Assembly: GCA_964582545.1 (NCBI GenBank)
Contig: CAZOSB010000009.1
Span: forward strand, 1-64,000
Source of the DNA: JAVVUJ01 sp964582545
Lineage (GTDB): Bacteria; Bacillota; Clostridia; Peptostreptococcales; Anaerovoracaceae
Direction of reading: 5' to 3'
Length of the DNA stretch: 64,000 nt
A program made the position numbers and the translations under genes. Positions 16,692 to 26,187 of the stretch are shown here, one piece after another. How positions within the stretch are numbered: the stretch's first letter is position 1; every line of letters begins with the position of its first letter. Below the pieces are notes generated by a model. The model worked only from the letters and a program-made list of their open reading frames with translations. It searched no databases and was not told where the DNA came from.

Positions 16692-18668
16692 ATGAATGGT
16701 GATTTAATGGAAAGTTTAAAAGATCATGAACTTAAGTATATTGAGCTGCTACAAAAGCAGTATAAAACAATCGAGGAGACTACGGAGGAAATCATAAATC
16801 TACAGGCTATAATAAACTTGCCAAAAGGGACAGAGCACTTTCTCAGCGATTTGCATGGAGAGTACGAGTCCTTTACCCATATGTTGAGAAATGCATCCGG
16901 TGTGGTTAGGCGCAAGATAGATGAAGTATATGGAAATGCTTTATCTGAGAAAGAAAGAAAGAATCTGGCAACACTTATTTATTATCCTGAAGAAAAATTA
17001 ATTATCGAAAAAAATCAAACTGAAAATTTAGATGAATGGTATACCATTAATTTATATAGATTAATTGAAATCTGCAGAGTCGTAGCGTCAAAATATACTC
17101 GATCCAAGGTTAGAAAAGCTTTACCGCAATATTTTGATTATATTATAGACGAATTGTTACATGAAGAAAAATATAAAAATAATAAGGATCAATATTATGA
17201 TAGCATTATAAAGACTATCATTGAAATTGGTCGCGCAGATGCATTTGTGGTAGCTATTTCAGATTTAATCCGGAGACTTTCCATTGATAGACTACATATC
17301 ATAGGTGACATATACGATAGGGGACCGGGACCGGAAATTATTATGGACGTTTTAATGAAATATCATACCATCGATATTCAGTGGGGAAATCATGATATAT
17401 TATGGATGGGAGCGGGAGCAGGGGAGCTGTCTAGCATTGCCAATGTCATTAGAATATGTGCGAGGTATAACAATTTAGATATTTTAGAGGATAGTTATGG
17501 AATTAACCTGAGACCTTTTGCCACCTTTGCATATGCGACTTACGAAAAAGACAATTGCATTGAACTTTTGCCTGTCGGAACTAGGGAAGGAATTGCCTCC
17601 AATACAGAATTGGAACGACTATCTAAGATTCACAAGGCAATAACTTTGATACAATTTAAGTTGGAAGGTCAATTGATTCAAAACCACCCTGAATATGATA
17701 TGGACGATAGGCTTATTTTAGATAAAATTAATTTGGAGAAGGGAACGGTTTTCATTGACGGAGTGGATTATCCATTAAAGGATGCATTCTTTCCAACGGT
17801 GGATAGTAAGAATCCATATTTGCTTTCAGCCGAAGAAAAAGATTTGATGGATAAAATTCAAGTTTCTTTTCTCAACAGTGAAAAGCTCAACAAGCATATA
17901 GGGTTTCTATTCTCTCATGGTAGCCTTTACCTGAAGTTTAACTCTAATCTACTTTATCATGGATGTATTCCTGTAGATGAAAAGGGAGATTTTATAGAAA
18001 GTTATGTGGATGGGAAGATATTATCCGGAAAAGCTTATTGCGATGCGGCGGACAGCGTGGCCAGAAGAGGTTACAATACTCGCTTTGACCTAAAGGAAAG
18101 GAACGATTGCAGAGACTTCCTATGGTACTTATGGTGTGGACCAAATTCGCCCCTATTTGGAAAGCATAAGATGGCCACCTTTGAACGGTATTTTCTGGAA
18201 GACAAAGAACCGAAGAAAGAACACAAGAACCATTACTATAAGCTCCATGAGAAGATTGAATTTTGCGAGAAGATATTGATAGAATTTGGACTTGATCCAA
18301 AGGAATCCCATATTATCAATGGTCATGTTCCCGTAAAGATGAAAGCGGGGGAAAGTCCCATTAAGGCGGGGGGAAAATTGATCATTATTGATGGCGGCTT
18401 ATCTAAAACTTATCAGCCGGAAACAGGAATTGCAGGATATACATTGATATACAACGCAAATGGGCTTTGGCTTTCGGAGCATCAACCCTTCCATTCTAAG
18501 CAAGCGGCCATCAACGATGTTCAGGATCTAAATACCACCATTAAGGCGATAGAAACCAAATCGGATAAGATCTTAGTGGCACACACGGATGTAGGCAAAA
18601 AGCTGATGTCGGACATAGAAGATTTAAAGCTATTATTAAAAGCGTACATAGAAGGTTGGATTAAATAG
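16692..18668 (+). CDS. fbp: Fructose-1,6-bisphosphatase class III
   Basis: A 658-residue gluconeogenic phosphatase converting fructose 1,6-bisphosphate to fructose 6-phosphate. It is the long calcineurin-like form typical of Firmicutes. The metallophosphatase motifs are SDLHGE near residue 54, GDIYDRGPGPE, GNHDILWMGA, and INGHVPVK near 543. The length matches Bacillus Fbp. Two in-frame ATGs (16692 and 16707) lack ideally spaced ribosome binding sites, so the exact start is uncertain. Confidence 0.95.
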   Translation: MNGDLMESLKDHELKYIELLQKQYKTIEETTEEIINLQAIINLPKGTEHFLSDLHGEYESFTHMLRNASGVVRRKIDEVYGNALSEKERKNLATLIYYPEEKLIIEKNQTENLDEWYTINLYRLIEICRVVASKYTRSKVRKALPQYFDYIIDELLHEEKYKNNKDQYYDSIIKTIIEIGRADAFVVAISDLIRRLSIDRLHIIGDIYDRGPGPEIIMDVLMKYHTIDIQWGNHDILWMGAGAGELSSIANVIRICARYNNLDILEDSYGINLRPFATFAYATYEKDNCIELLPVGTREGIASNTELERLSKIHKAITLIQFKLEGQLIQNHPEYDMDDRLILDKINLEKGTVFIDGVDYPLKDAFFPTVDSKNPYLLSAEEKDLMDKIQVSFLNSEKLNKHIGFLFSHGSLYLKFNSNLLYHGCIPVDEKGDFIESYVDGKILSGKAYCDAADSVARRGYNTRFDLKERNDCRDFLWYLWCGPNSPLFGKHKMATFERYFLEDKEPKKEHKNHYYKLHEKIEFCEKILIEFGLDPKESHIINGHVPVKMKAGESPIKAGGKLIIIDGGLSKTYQPETGIAGYTLIYNANGLWLSEHQPFHSKQAAINDVQDLNTTIKAIETKSDKILVAHTDVGKKLMSDIEDLKLLLKAYIEGWIK

Positions 18669-18703
18669 AGGCTAAGTAGAAGATTAAATAGATAAAAAAA
18701 TAT

Positions 18704-18733
18704 TTGACAAAGGAAATCCTTTTATATTATACT
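18704..18733 (+). promoter_or_regulatory. Promoter of the leu operon
   Basis: TTGACA (18704-18709) and TATACT (18728-18733) are 18 bases apart, directly upstream of the T-box leader. Confidence 0.8.
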
Positions 18734-18739
18734 ATTAAA

Positions 18740-18960
18740 CACTTAGTTTAATATCGATGCTATGACGGAATTATTAATTTGTTAAAAGAGTTTCAGAGAG
18801 TCGACGGTTGGTGTGAGTCGATACCTTTGGCAAAATTAAGTCTCACTCCCGAGCAATTTTTTAGAAAGAGATGACTGCTATGGCAGTAATCAGGGTGGTA
18901 CCGCGGTAATACTTATCGTCCCTGAAGTCCAATATGGACTTCAGGGTTTATTTTTTTATT
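18740..18960 (+). promoter_or_regulatory. Leucine T-box leader
   Basis: The conserved T-box core AGGGTGGTACCGCGG is at 18892-18906. Upstream is the stem I region (near 18795-18855), in which CTC at 18842-18844, before ACTCCCGAG, is the likely specifier codon for leucine. Downstream is a perfect terminator. Uncharged tRNA-Leu would stabilise the antiterminator and switch on leuACDB. The specifier call is inferred from position and from the downstream genes. Confidence 0.92.
18920..18958 (+). terminator. T-box attenuator terminator
   Basis: CCCTGAAGTCC (18920-18930) pairs perfectly with GGACTTCAGGG (18936-18946), then a T-rich run. Formation competes with the T-box antiterminator. Confidence 0.92.
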
Positions 18961-18980
18961 AGAAACGGAGGAAAGAAATC

Positions 18981-20510
18981 ATGAAACATATTAAAATTTT
19001 TGATACCACATTAAGAGATGGTGAGCAGTCTCCCGGCTGTAGCATGAACTTAAAGGAAAAAATAGAGATGGCGAAGCAACTGGAAAGAATGAAAGTGGAT
19101 GTAATAGAGGCAGGATTTGCCATATCCTCCCCCGGGGACTTTTTATCGGTTAAGACAGTGGCTGAAACTATAAAGGATTGTGCCGTTGCCAGCCTCTCCA
19201 GAGCTACCCCCGAGGATATAGATAGGGCTTGGGAGGCATTAAAAGGTGCTGTAAGCCCTAGAATTCATACGTTTATTGCTACTTCCCCTCTACATATGGA
19301 GCATAAGCTTTTGATGACTCCAGATGAGGTTTATGAAAGATCAGTGGCTATGGTGGCCAGAGCCAAAAAATACTGCAGTGATGTGGAGTTTTCCGCAGAA
19401 GATGCCACCAGAAGTGACCTTGAGTTCTTGGCTAGAGTCATAGAAGGGGTAATTAAAGCAGGTGCTACTACGGTGAACCTTCCTGATACCGTTGGATATA
19501 CCACACCGGATGAACATTATAACTTCTTTATGAAGTTGAGGGAATTGGCACCGTCCATGGATAAAATTACCATCTCTGCCCACTGTCACAATGATTTGGG
19601 ATTGGGAGTAGCCAACTCTTTGGCAGCTATTAAGGCAGGAGTGACTCAGATAGAATGTACTATTAACGGCATTGGAGAAAGAGCAGGAAATTCAGCCATG
19701 GAAGAGGTGGTTATGGCTCTTCATACCAGAAAGGATGCCATAAAAGCAGAGACGGGCATCATTACCACAGAAATTATGCGTGCCTCAAGCTTGCTTAGCA
19801 GGATCACGGGGGTAAAGGTACAGCCGAATAAGGCCATTGTAGGAGAAAATGCCTTTGCTCACGAGGCGGGAATTCATCAGCACGGCGTGATGAAGCACAG
19901 AGAAACCTATGAGATTATGACACCTGCATCTGTCGGCTTAAATAAAAATAACATGGTTCTTGGGAAGCATTCAGGAAAGCATGCCTTTAAGGATAAAGTT
20001 GCAGACTTAGGATTTGAGTTAACGGCAGAAGAAATCAATATTGCCTTCGAAAAGTTTAAAGTATTAGCCGACAAAAAGAAAAAAGTTTACGATCAGGACA
20101 TTGAAGCCTTAGTGGCCAAGGAAGCAGTGCAGGTACCTAAGATCTACGGTCTTGAAAGCTTCGTAATCAACAGTGGCAATACCATCACTTCTACTGCGGT
20201 GTTAAAAGTATCCAAGGACGGAAAGATGATAGAGAAGGTTGCCAGAGGAGATGGACCCGTGGATGCCGCCTTTAAAGCTATGGATAAGATTGTAGGCATG
20301 TCTTTAATGTTGGATGACTATCAGCTCAAATCCGTTACGGAGGGAGAGGATGCCCAAGGAGATGCTTTAGTAAAGATTGTCAATGAGGACGGCAAAAAAT
20401 ACTCCGGACGAGGACTTTCCACCGACGTAATTGAGGCCAGTATCTATGCTTACATCAATGCGGTGAATAAAATGATCTATGAAAATGAACACTTGAAGGA
20501 GGAGAATTAA
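18981..20510 (+). CDS. leuA: 2-isopropylmalate synthase
   Basis: A 509-residue enzyme that condenses acetyl-CoA with 2-oxoisovalerate, the first step of leucine synthesis. [18 protein letters not shown] is the metal-binding opening; [15 protein letters not shown] and the [10 protein letters not shown] region complete the TIM-barrel and LeuA signatures. The C-terminal part from about 390 is the leucine-feedback regulatory domain, so it should be allosterically inhibited. GGAGG lies upstream of the ATG, and the T-box controls transcription. Confidence 0.96.
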   Translation: MKHIKIFDTTLRDGEQSPGCSMNLKEKIEMAKQLERMKVDVIEAGFAISSPGDFLSVKTVAETIKDCAVASLSRATPEDIDRAWEALKGAVSPRIHTFIATSPLHMEHKLLMTPDEVYERSVAMVARAKKYCSDVEFSAEDATRSDLEFLARVIEGVIKAGATTVNLPDTVGYTTPDEHYNFFMKLRELAPSMDKITISAHCHNDLGLGVANSLAAIKAGVTQIECTINGIGERAGNSAMEEVVMALHTRKDAIKAETGIITTEIMRASSLLSRITGVKVQPNKAIVGENAFAHEAGIHQHGVMKHRETYEIMTPASVGLNKNNMVLGKHSGKHAFKDKVADLGFELTAEEINIAFEKFKVLADKKKKVYDQDIEALVAKEAVQVPKIYGLESFVINSGNTITSTAVLKVSKDGKMIEKVARGDGPVDAAFKAMDKIVGMSLMLDDYQLKSVTEGEDAQGDALVKIVNEDGKKYSGRGLSTDVIEASIYAYINAVNKMIYENEHLKEEN

Positions 20511-20511
20511 T

Positions 20512-21789
20512 ATGGCTATGACCATGACACAGAAGATACTTGCGGCTAAGGCAGGGTTAGAGGAAGTAAAAGCCGGTCAATTTATTGAGGCAAACTTAGA
20601 TATTGTGTTGGCCAATGACATCACCGGACCTCCCGCGATCAATGAATTTCGGAAGATGGGGGCAAAGACGGTCTTTGATGTGAACAAGGTTGTCTTAGTG
20701 CCAGATCACTTTACTCCCAATAAAGATATAAAATCTGCAGAGCAAGCAAAAATTTTGAGAGAGTTTGCGGTAGAACAGAAAATAGAAAATTACTTTGAAG
20801 TGGGTGAAATGGGCATTGAGCATGCCTTGCTTCCAGAAAAAGGATTGGTAGTAGCGGGAGATGCTGTAATTGGTGCAGATTCTCATACATGTACTTACGG
20901 TGCTTTAGGTGCTTTTGCCACAGGGATAGGCTCCACGGATATGGCGGCGGGTATGGCTCGAGGAAAGGCTTGGTTTAAAGTTCCTGCGGCTATCAAATTT
21001 GAATTGACCGGAAAGCTGAATCAATGGGTCAGCGGAAAAGATGTAATTCTTCACATTATTGGTAAGATCGGTGTGGACGGCGCACTGTATAAGTCCATGG
21101 AGTTTATGGGATCTGGATTAAAAAATTTATCCATGGATGACCGTTTGGCAATGGCAAATATGGCCATTGAGGCGGGGGCTAAAAATGGTATCTTTATGGT
21201 GGATAGTATCACTGAAGAATATCTAAAAGAACACAAGAACCAAAATAAAGCATTTAGTAAGGAAATAAAGGTTTATGAGCCGGATTCAGATGCAGTTTAT
21301 GAAGAAACTTATGAAATTGATCTTTCCACCATACGACCTACGGTAGCCTTTCCACATCTTCCGGAGAACACCAGAACCATCGATGAAGTAGGGGAAGTGA
21401 AGATCGATCAGGTAATCATTGGTTCCTGCACCAATGGACGTATGGAGGACATGGAGGTTACAGCGAAGATTCTAAAGGATAAAAAGGTGGCTAAGAACTT
21501 GCGTTGTATCATTTTTCCCGGCACACAGCAGATTTATTTAGACTGTATCAAAGCCGGATATGCAGAGATTTTCGTTAAAGCAGGGGCAGTGTTTTCAACT
21601 CCTACCTGTGGACCTTGCTTAGGCGGACATATGGGTATTTTAGCAGCCGGAGAGAGAGCCGTGGCTACAACCAATAGGAATTTTGTGGGCAGAATGGGTC
21701 ATGTGGAATCTGAAATTTATCTTGCCAGCCCTGCGGTAGCAGCGGCATCGGCAGTGGCAGGGAAAATCGCAAACCCTGAAACAATATAA
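20512..21789 (+). CDS. leuC: 3-isopropylmalate dehydratase large subunit
   Basis: A 425-residue aconitase-family subunit carrying the [4Fe-4S] cluster; with LeuD it isomerises 2- to 3-isopropylmalate. [32 protein letters not shown] and [13 protein letters not shown] contain the cluster cysteines. The length of about 420 matches the LeuC2/archaeal-type form that pairs with a short LeuD. It starts one base after the leuA stop codon, with AGGAGGAG within the leuA end. Confidence 0.96.
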   Translation: MAMTMTQKILAAKAGLEEVKAGQFIEANLDIVLANDITGPPAINEFRKMGAKTVFDVNKVVLVPDHFTPNKDIKSAEQAKILREFAVEQKIENYFEVGEMGIEHALLPEKGLVVAGDAVIGADSHTCTYGALGAFATGIGSTDMAAGMARGKAWFKVPAAIKFELTGKLNQWVSGKDVILHIIGKIGVDGALYKSMEFMGSGLKNLSMDDRLAMANMAIEAGAKNGIFMVDSITEEYLKEHKNQNKAFSKEIKVYEPDSDAVYEETYEIDLSTIRPTVAFPHLPENTRTIDEVGEVKIDQVIIGSCTNGRMEDMEVTAKILKDKKVAKNLRCIIFPGTQQIYLDCIKAGYAEIFVKAGAVFSTPTCGPCLGGHMGILAAGERAVATTNRNFVGRMGHVESEIYLASPAVAAASAVAGKIANPETI

Positions 21790-21806
21790 GAGAGAGGAAC
21801 GATAAA

Positions 21807-22286
21807 ATGGGAAAAGTTTTTAAATACGGCGACAACGTGGATACAGATGTCATCATTCCGGCAAGGCACTTGAGCACCTTTGATCCGGCTGAACTGGCCA
21901 AACACTGCATGGAGGATATCGATGCAGAATTTGCGGGCAAGGTGCAAGAAGGAGATTTGATCGTAGCCGGCAGTAACTTTGGATGTGGATCTTCCAGGGA
22001 ACATGCGCCTATCGCAATAAAAGGTGCGGGCGTCAACTGCGTCATAGCGCCAACCTTTGCCAGAATTTTTTATAGAAACGCTTTCAATACAGGTCTTCCA
22101 ATTTTTGAATGCGCAGAAGCGGCAGAGAAGATCGATTCAGGGGATGAAGTCACTGTAGACTTTAAAACAGGTCAAATCGTCAATCATACGAAAAATGAAA
22201 CTTATCATGCGGAGCCTTTCCCTGAATTTATTCAGAAGATTATCGGGTGCGATGGATTGGTGAATTACGTGAAAGAGAATTTATAA
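21807..22286 (+). CDS. leuD: 3-isopropylmalate dehydratase small subunit
   Basis: A 159-residue swivel-domain partner of Leu[18 protein letters not shown] and [20 protein letters not shown] are the family signatures. The short length matches the leuC subtype upstream. GAGAGGAA precedes the ATG, and it lies 17 bases after leuC. Confidence 0.96.
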   Translation: MGKVFKYGDNVDTDVIIPARHLSTFDPAELAKHCMEDIDAEFAGKVQEGDLIVAGSNFGCGSSREHAPIAIKGAGVNCVIAPTFARIFYRNAFNTGLPIFECAEAAEKIDSGDEVTVDFKTGQIVNHTKNETYHAEPFPEFIQKIIGCDGLVNYVKENL

Positions 22287-22301
22287 AGTTTAGGAGTAAA
22301 G

Positions 22302-23375
22302 ATGAATTATAAAATTGCAGTTGTCCCCGGAGACGGTATCGGACCCGATGTGATAGAACAAACCTTGAGGGTCTTGGACAAAATAGGAGAAATCTACAAC
22401 CATAAGTTTGAATATACGGAAGTCTTAGCCGGAGGTGCGGCCATCGATGCAACAGGTCACTGCTTACCGCAGGAGACCATAGAGGTTTGCAAAGCCTCTG
22501 ACAGCGTATTGTTAGGTGCTGTGGGAGGTTGGAAATGGGATACCCTGCCCGGAGAGGAAAGACCTGAAAGAGCACTGTTGGGATTGCGAAAGGAGCTAGG
22601 CCTATTTGCCAATATCAGACCGGCACTGCTCTTTGAGGATCTGGCAGAAGCCTGTCCCTTAAAACCTGAAATCGTCCAAGGCGGCCTGGATATCGTTGTA
22701 GTTCGCGAACTTACAGGCGGTATTTACTTTGGAGAGAAGGGATACAAGGAGACAGAACTGGGTCTTGCGGCTTATGACGTAGAGCTTTATGCCACAGAGG
22801 AAATTAAAAGGATTGGAAAAGTCGCCTTTGAAATGGCGATGAAAAGAGATAAAAAGCTGTGCAGCGTGGATAAGGCTAACGTCTTGGAAAGCTCACGTTT
22901 ATGGCGTAAGGTGATGACTGAGATTGCCGCTGACTATCCGGATGTAGAACTGAGTCACATGTATATCGACAATGCCGCTATGCAGATGGTTCGTAATCCT
23001 AAGCAATTTGATGTAATCGTGACCAGCAATATCTTTGGAGACATTTTATCTGATGAAGCTAGCATGATTACCGGCTCCATAGGAATGCTTCCCTCTGCTA
23101 GTTTGGCCATAGGCAACTTTGGCATGTATGAGCCTGTTCACGGATCTGCACCGGATATTGCAGGACAGGATAAGGCAAACCCCATGGCCACCATCCTTTC
23201 TGCAGCCATGATGCTCAAGTACTCTTTTGGGCTTTTGAAGGAAGCGGATGCCATAGACGATGCTGTCAAATCCGTTTTGTCCAACGGCTACAGGACAGGG
23301 GATATTATGACAGAAAACATGAAGCTGGTGGGAACGAAGGAGATTGGGGACCTTATCATAGAAGTCTTGGGGTAA
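22302..23375 (+). CDS. leuB: 3-isopropylmalate dehydrogenase
   Basis: A 357-residue NAD-dependent enzyme that oxidises and decarboxylates 3-isopropylmalate to 2-oxoisocaproate. It has [11 protein letters not shown] at the start, [10 protein letters not shown] in the substrate site, and [21 protein letters not shown] and [18 protein letters not shown] in the metal and cofactor sites. It is the last leu gene; no clear terminator follows before the promoter at 23459. Confidence 0.96.
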   Translation: MNYKIAVVPGDGIGPDVIEQTLRVLDKIGEIYNHKFEYTEVLAGGAAIDATGHCLPQETIEVCKASDSVLLGAVGGWKWDTLPGEERPERALLGLRKELGLFANIRPALLFEDLAEACPLKPEIVQGGLDIVVVRELTGGIYFGEKGYKETELGLAAYDVELYATEEIKRIGKVAFEMAMKRDKKLCSVDKANVLESSRLWRKVMTEIAADYPDVELSHMYIDNAAMQMVRNPKQFDVIVTSNIFGDILSDEASMITGSIGMLPSASLAIGNFGMYEPVHGSAPDIAGQDKANPMATILSAAMMLKYSFGLLKEADAIDDAVKSVLSNGYRTGDIMTENMKLVGTKEIGDLIIEVLG

Positions 23376-23458
23376 AAAAGGACCTCCCATGAAACTTTAG
23401 GAAGAGCATTATCGCAACTTAATAACTGAATACCGACAAATCAATATAAGTGAACTGA

Positions 23459-23487
23459 TTGACAACAATATAACGAGGATATATAAT
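23459..23487 (+). promoter_or_regulatory. Consensus promoter of the AOR operon
   Basis: TTGACA (23459-23464) and TATAAT (23482-23487) match both consensus boxes exactly with 17 bases between. The expected start is near 23494, at the left edge of the aptamer. Confidence 0.9.
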
Positions 23488-23493
23488 GAAACA

Positions 23494-23592
23494 AAACCTC
23501 TCTGAAGTTCACTTTGACAGGTTTGCCGGGTGAAACGATAGGGTAATAGAAGCAATTCTATTACCTGCCAATGTGCAAAAGAGTAGGAGCAC
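23494..23592 (+). promoter_or_regulatory. Probable Moco/Tuco riboswitch
   Basis: Sequence and fold resemble the Moco RNA motif: CCTCTC (23497-23502) can pair with GAGTAGG (23581-23587, one bulge), TTTGCCGGGTGAAACG lies at 23522-23537, a GCAA-capped hairpin GGTAATAGAA/TTCTATTACC follows, then CCTGCCAATGTGCAAA. The genes downstream are AOR-family tungsten or molybdenum enzymes, so the related tungsten-cofactor variant is possible. The assignment is from memory of the consensus; a covariance-model search is needed to settle it. Confidence 0.68.
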
Positions 23593-23627
23593 TTATTATT
23601 TAGTGTTGTTTTCTGAGCACATTTTTT
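23570..23627 (+). terminator. Terminator overlapping the riboswitch core
   Basis: AATGTGC (23570-23576) pairs with GCACATT (23617-23623), followed by T; an inner stem AGCACT/AGTGTT lies between. The left arm is part of the conserved aptamer strand, so aptamer folding and termination should be mutually exclusive. That would make ligand binding an ON signal. Confidence 0.55.
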
Positions 23628-23663
23628 AATTGATAAAGTTATATTGAAAGGTGAGAAGAAGTC

Positions 23664-24053
23664 ATGAAAAGATTGAAATTTGCAAAAGAAAAATGCATAG
23701 GATGTCAATTGTGTTCTCAGGTATGCTCTGCCATGAAAGAAGGGGAGTACATACCGTCCAAGTCTAGAATTTCTATTGAAACTTATTATAATGAAGGAAA
23801 AGAGCTAAAATATCAAGACTCCTACTGCATCTTGTGCGGAATTTGCAAAAAACAATGTCCTGTAGATGCCATTTCTATGGGGGAGTTCATTCAGGTGGAT
23901 TTTGAGAAATGTATCGGCTGTGGAGTTTGTCAGCGGGCATGCCCCAAAAAGGTGATCAAGATGATAGATGAAAAAGCGATTATCTGTGATACCTGTAAAG
24001 GCGATCCTTCCTGCGTGAAGACTTGCCCTCAGAAGGCATTAACGTTTGAATAA
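23664..24053 (+). CDS. Polyferredoxin, electron-transfer partner of AOR
   Basis: A 129-residue iron-sulfur protein with four cysteine groups: CIGCQLCSQVC, CILCGICKKQCP, CIGCGVCQRACP and CDTCKGDPSCVKTCP, enough for up to four [4Fe-4S] clusters. It resembles the AorB/HycB type of small subunit. It lies 19 bases before the first AOR gene and probably carries electrons between that enzyme and ferredoxin or another acceptor. AAAGGTGAG is its ribosome binding site. Confidence 0.88.
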   Translation: MKRLKFAKEKCIGCQLCSQVCSAMKEGEYIPSKSRISIETYYNEGKELKYQDSYCILCGICKKQCPVDAISMGEFIQVDFEKCIGCGVCQRACPKKVIKMIDEKAIICDTCKGDPSCVKTCPQKALTFE

Positions 24054-24072
24054 ATAGAAGGGAGATAGGAAT

Positions 24073-25839
24073 ATGACCATGTTAGGATATCAAAATAACG
24101 TTTTGAGAATTGACTTGACGATGAAGAGTGCAGTAAATGAGCCTCTTCGTATGGATTGGGCAGAGAAATATATCGGTTCAAAGGGTTTAGCCATCAAATA
24201 CTTATATGAAGAAATGGAACCCGGAATTGATCCATTGTCGGAAGATAATAAACTTTTACTTATGACAGGTCCCATCTCAGGTACACCGGTACCTTGCTCC
24301 GGAAAGTTAGCCATTGCTGCTAAATCACCTGCCACAGGTACCATATTGGACTGCTCCATCGGAGGTCATGCGGGCATTAAAGTGAAATATGCAGGATATG
24401 ATGCCATTATTTTTGAAGGCAAGTTAAATGAGCCGGGATATGTTCTTATAGAAAATGATAAAATTCAATTTAAAAATGCTGCAGAATTGTGGGGTAAGGG
24501 CTCCCATGAAGCGGAAGCAATATTGGCTAAAAAATATGGACACGATTACAGCATTTTATCCATTGGACCTGCAGGGGAAAATCTGCTTACTATGGCCTGT
24601 ATCAATTCTGACTACTATAGACAAGCAGGGCGAGGTGGAATCGGTGCAGTAATGGGAAGCAAAAACCTGAAAGCCATCGTAATCAATGGATCAAAAGGTG
24701 TGAAGGTTCCAAATATAGTAGAAACTACCAACAAAATTGTAGAACTTTTACAAAAAGATTGCTTGCAAGAGGACAATACCTTTGTCTTTGACTGTGGAAC
24801 CACCGCCTTCTTGGAAGCTTGTAATGACGGAGGAATTCTTCCTGTAAATAACTTTTCAGATGCCACGGACGAGAGATGGACGGAATATAACGGAGATGTT
24901 CTTCTGGAAAAGAGAAAAGGCAAGAGAGGATGCGGAAGCTGCGGACTGGGTTGCGGTAACTTCATCCAATATGGAGAGGCCATCTGCGAAGGACCTGAAT
25001 ATGAGTCTTTGGCTGTAGCCGGTCCCAATGCAGGAGTGAGAGATCCTGAAACCATAGTGAAGTTTAATCAGGTAGCAGATGACATGGGTCTCGATACCAT
25101 CAGTGCAGGAGATGTCATCATCTGGGCCATGGAGATGACAGAAAAGGGCATCCATGATTTCGGTATCAAATTCGGTGATGGCGCCAAAATGATAGAATAC
25201 CTAAAATTGATGGCAAAGAGAGAAGGCATCGGCGCTGACTTAGCCTTAGGAGTGAGAGCCGCTTCGGATAAGTATGGTGGAAAAGACTTCGCCATGGAAG
25301 TAAAAGGATTGGAATATCCACAGTATGAGCCACGTGGTTCTTGGGGAATGTCTTTAGCTTACGCTGTTTCCGATAGGGGAGCTTGCCATATGAGAGCTTA
25401 TGCTCCTAACGATGAAGTGTTTACCGCTGCTATTCCTCCTTACACCGCTGAGAATAAAGGTCAGATGGTCTATAATTTAGCGGAGCATAACGCTGTAAAG
25501 TTTTCTCTATGCATTTGTGACTTTTGGGCAACCTTAAGCCAAGAAACCATGGCAGAGATTATGACTTTGGTAACAGGCAAAGATTGGACCGCTGAGGATA
25601 TGGCCAAAGTAGGTTGGAGAGTTATTCAAGTAGCCAGAGCTTTTAACCAGAGAGAAGGTTTTGACAGAAAAGATGACACCATGCCAAAGAGATTAGCAGC
25701 TGAAGCTTTAAAATCTGGTCCCGCTGCAGGGCAAGCTATCCCTCAGGAAGCCTTTGAAGATATGCTGAACCAGTACTACAATGTACTTGGTTGGGATGAG
25801 AACGGTAGGATTCCTGAAACAATTCTCTGCCAGCTTTAA
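24073..25839 (+). CDS. AOR-family oxidoreductase 1 (tungsten or molybdenum)
   Basis: A 588-residue aldehyde:ferredoxin oxidoreductase family protein. Such enzymes carry a metal bound by two pterins and one [4Fe-4S] cluster. GSKGLAIKYLYEEMEPGIDP and GPISGTPVPCSGK are in the N-terminal pterin domain, RGGIGAVMGSKNLKAIVINGS is a family signature, and CGSCGLGC near 280 plus LCICDF near 480 supply cluster ligands. The usual reaction is oxidation of an aldehyde to an acid, or the reverse; the substrate is unknown. Confidence 0.9.
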   Translation: MTMLGYQNNVLRIDLTMKSAVNEPLRMDWAEKYIGSKGLAIKYLYEEMEPGIDPLSEDNKLLLMTGPISGTPVPCSGKLAIAAKSPATGTILDCSIGGHAGIKVKYAGYDAIIFEGKLNEPGYVLIENDKIQFKNAAELWGKGSHEAEAILAKKYGHDYSILSIGPAGENLLTMACINSDYYRQAGRGGIGAVMGSKNLKAIVINGSKGVKVPNIVETTNKIVELLQKDCLQEDNTFVFDCGTTAFLEACNDGGILPVNNFSDATDERWTEYNGDVLLEKRKGKRGCGSCGLGCGNFIQYGEAICEGPEYESLAVAGPNAGVRDPETIVKFNQVADDMGLDTISAGDVIIWAMEMTEKGIHDFGIKFGDGAKMIEYLKLMAKREGIGADLALGVRAASDKYGGKDFAMEVKGLEYPQYEPRGSWGMSLAYAVSDRGACHMRAYAPNDEVFTAAIPPYTAENKGQMVYNLAEHNAVKFSLCICDFWATLSQETMAEIMTLVTGKDWTAEDMAKVGWRVIQVARAFNQREGFDRKDDTMPKRLAAEALKSGPAAGQAIPQEAFEDMLNQYYNVLGWDENGRIPETILCQL

Positions 25840-25876
25840 TCTGTCAGATCTAAGTAAAAAGGATGTTTGTTATAAT

Positions 25877-26116
25877 ATGAAGATAACCATATTACCCAAA
25901 GGAACGTTATTAAAATACTTTGATGGTGAGAAGGAATGCACGGCGGAAGTGCCAAAAGGTTGTACTTGTGAAGAGGCCTTGGAGATTCTAGGAATCCATT
26001 GGAAAGAGATTCGCAACTTTGGATTTGTAGCCATCAATGGAAAACGCGTCATGATTACGGATTCGCTGCAAGAAGGGGATCAACTGAAAGTTTACCCTAA
26101 AATCGGCGGCGGATGA
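25877..26116 (+). CDS. MoaD/ThiS-like sulfur carrier 1
   Basis: A 79-residue beta-grasp protein ending in Gly-Gly-Gly (VYPKIGGG). After adenylation by an E1-like enzyme, the terminal Gly-Gly forms a thiocarboxylate that donates sulfur, as in pterin cofactor synthesis. The start is the ATG at 25877, after AAAAAGGATG; an open frame extends further upstream but overlaps the AOR gene. The position directly after AOR 1 suggests a dedicated pterin-sulfur carrier. MoaD is favoured over ThiS by context. Confidence 0.8.
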   Translation: MKITILPKGTLLKYFDGEKECTAEVPKGCTCEEALEILGIHWKEIRNFGFVAINGKRVMITDSLQEGDQLKVYPKIGGG

Positions 26117-26187
26117 TTTCAGTTAGGTATATAGATTGTTGAATCAAGTATACTTATAATTACAACTTAGAGAAAGAAGTGATGAAT

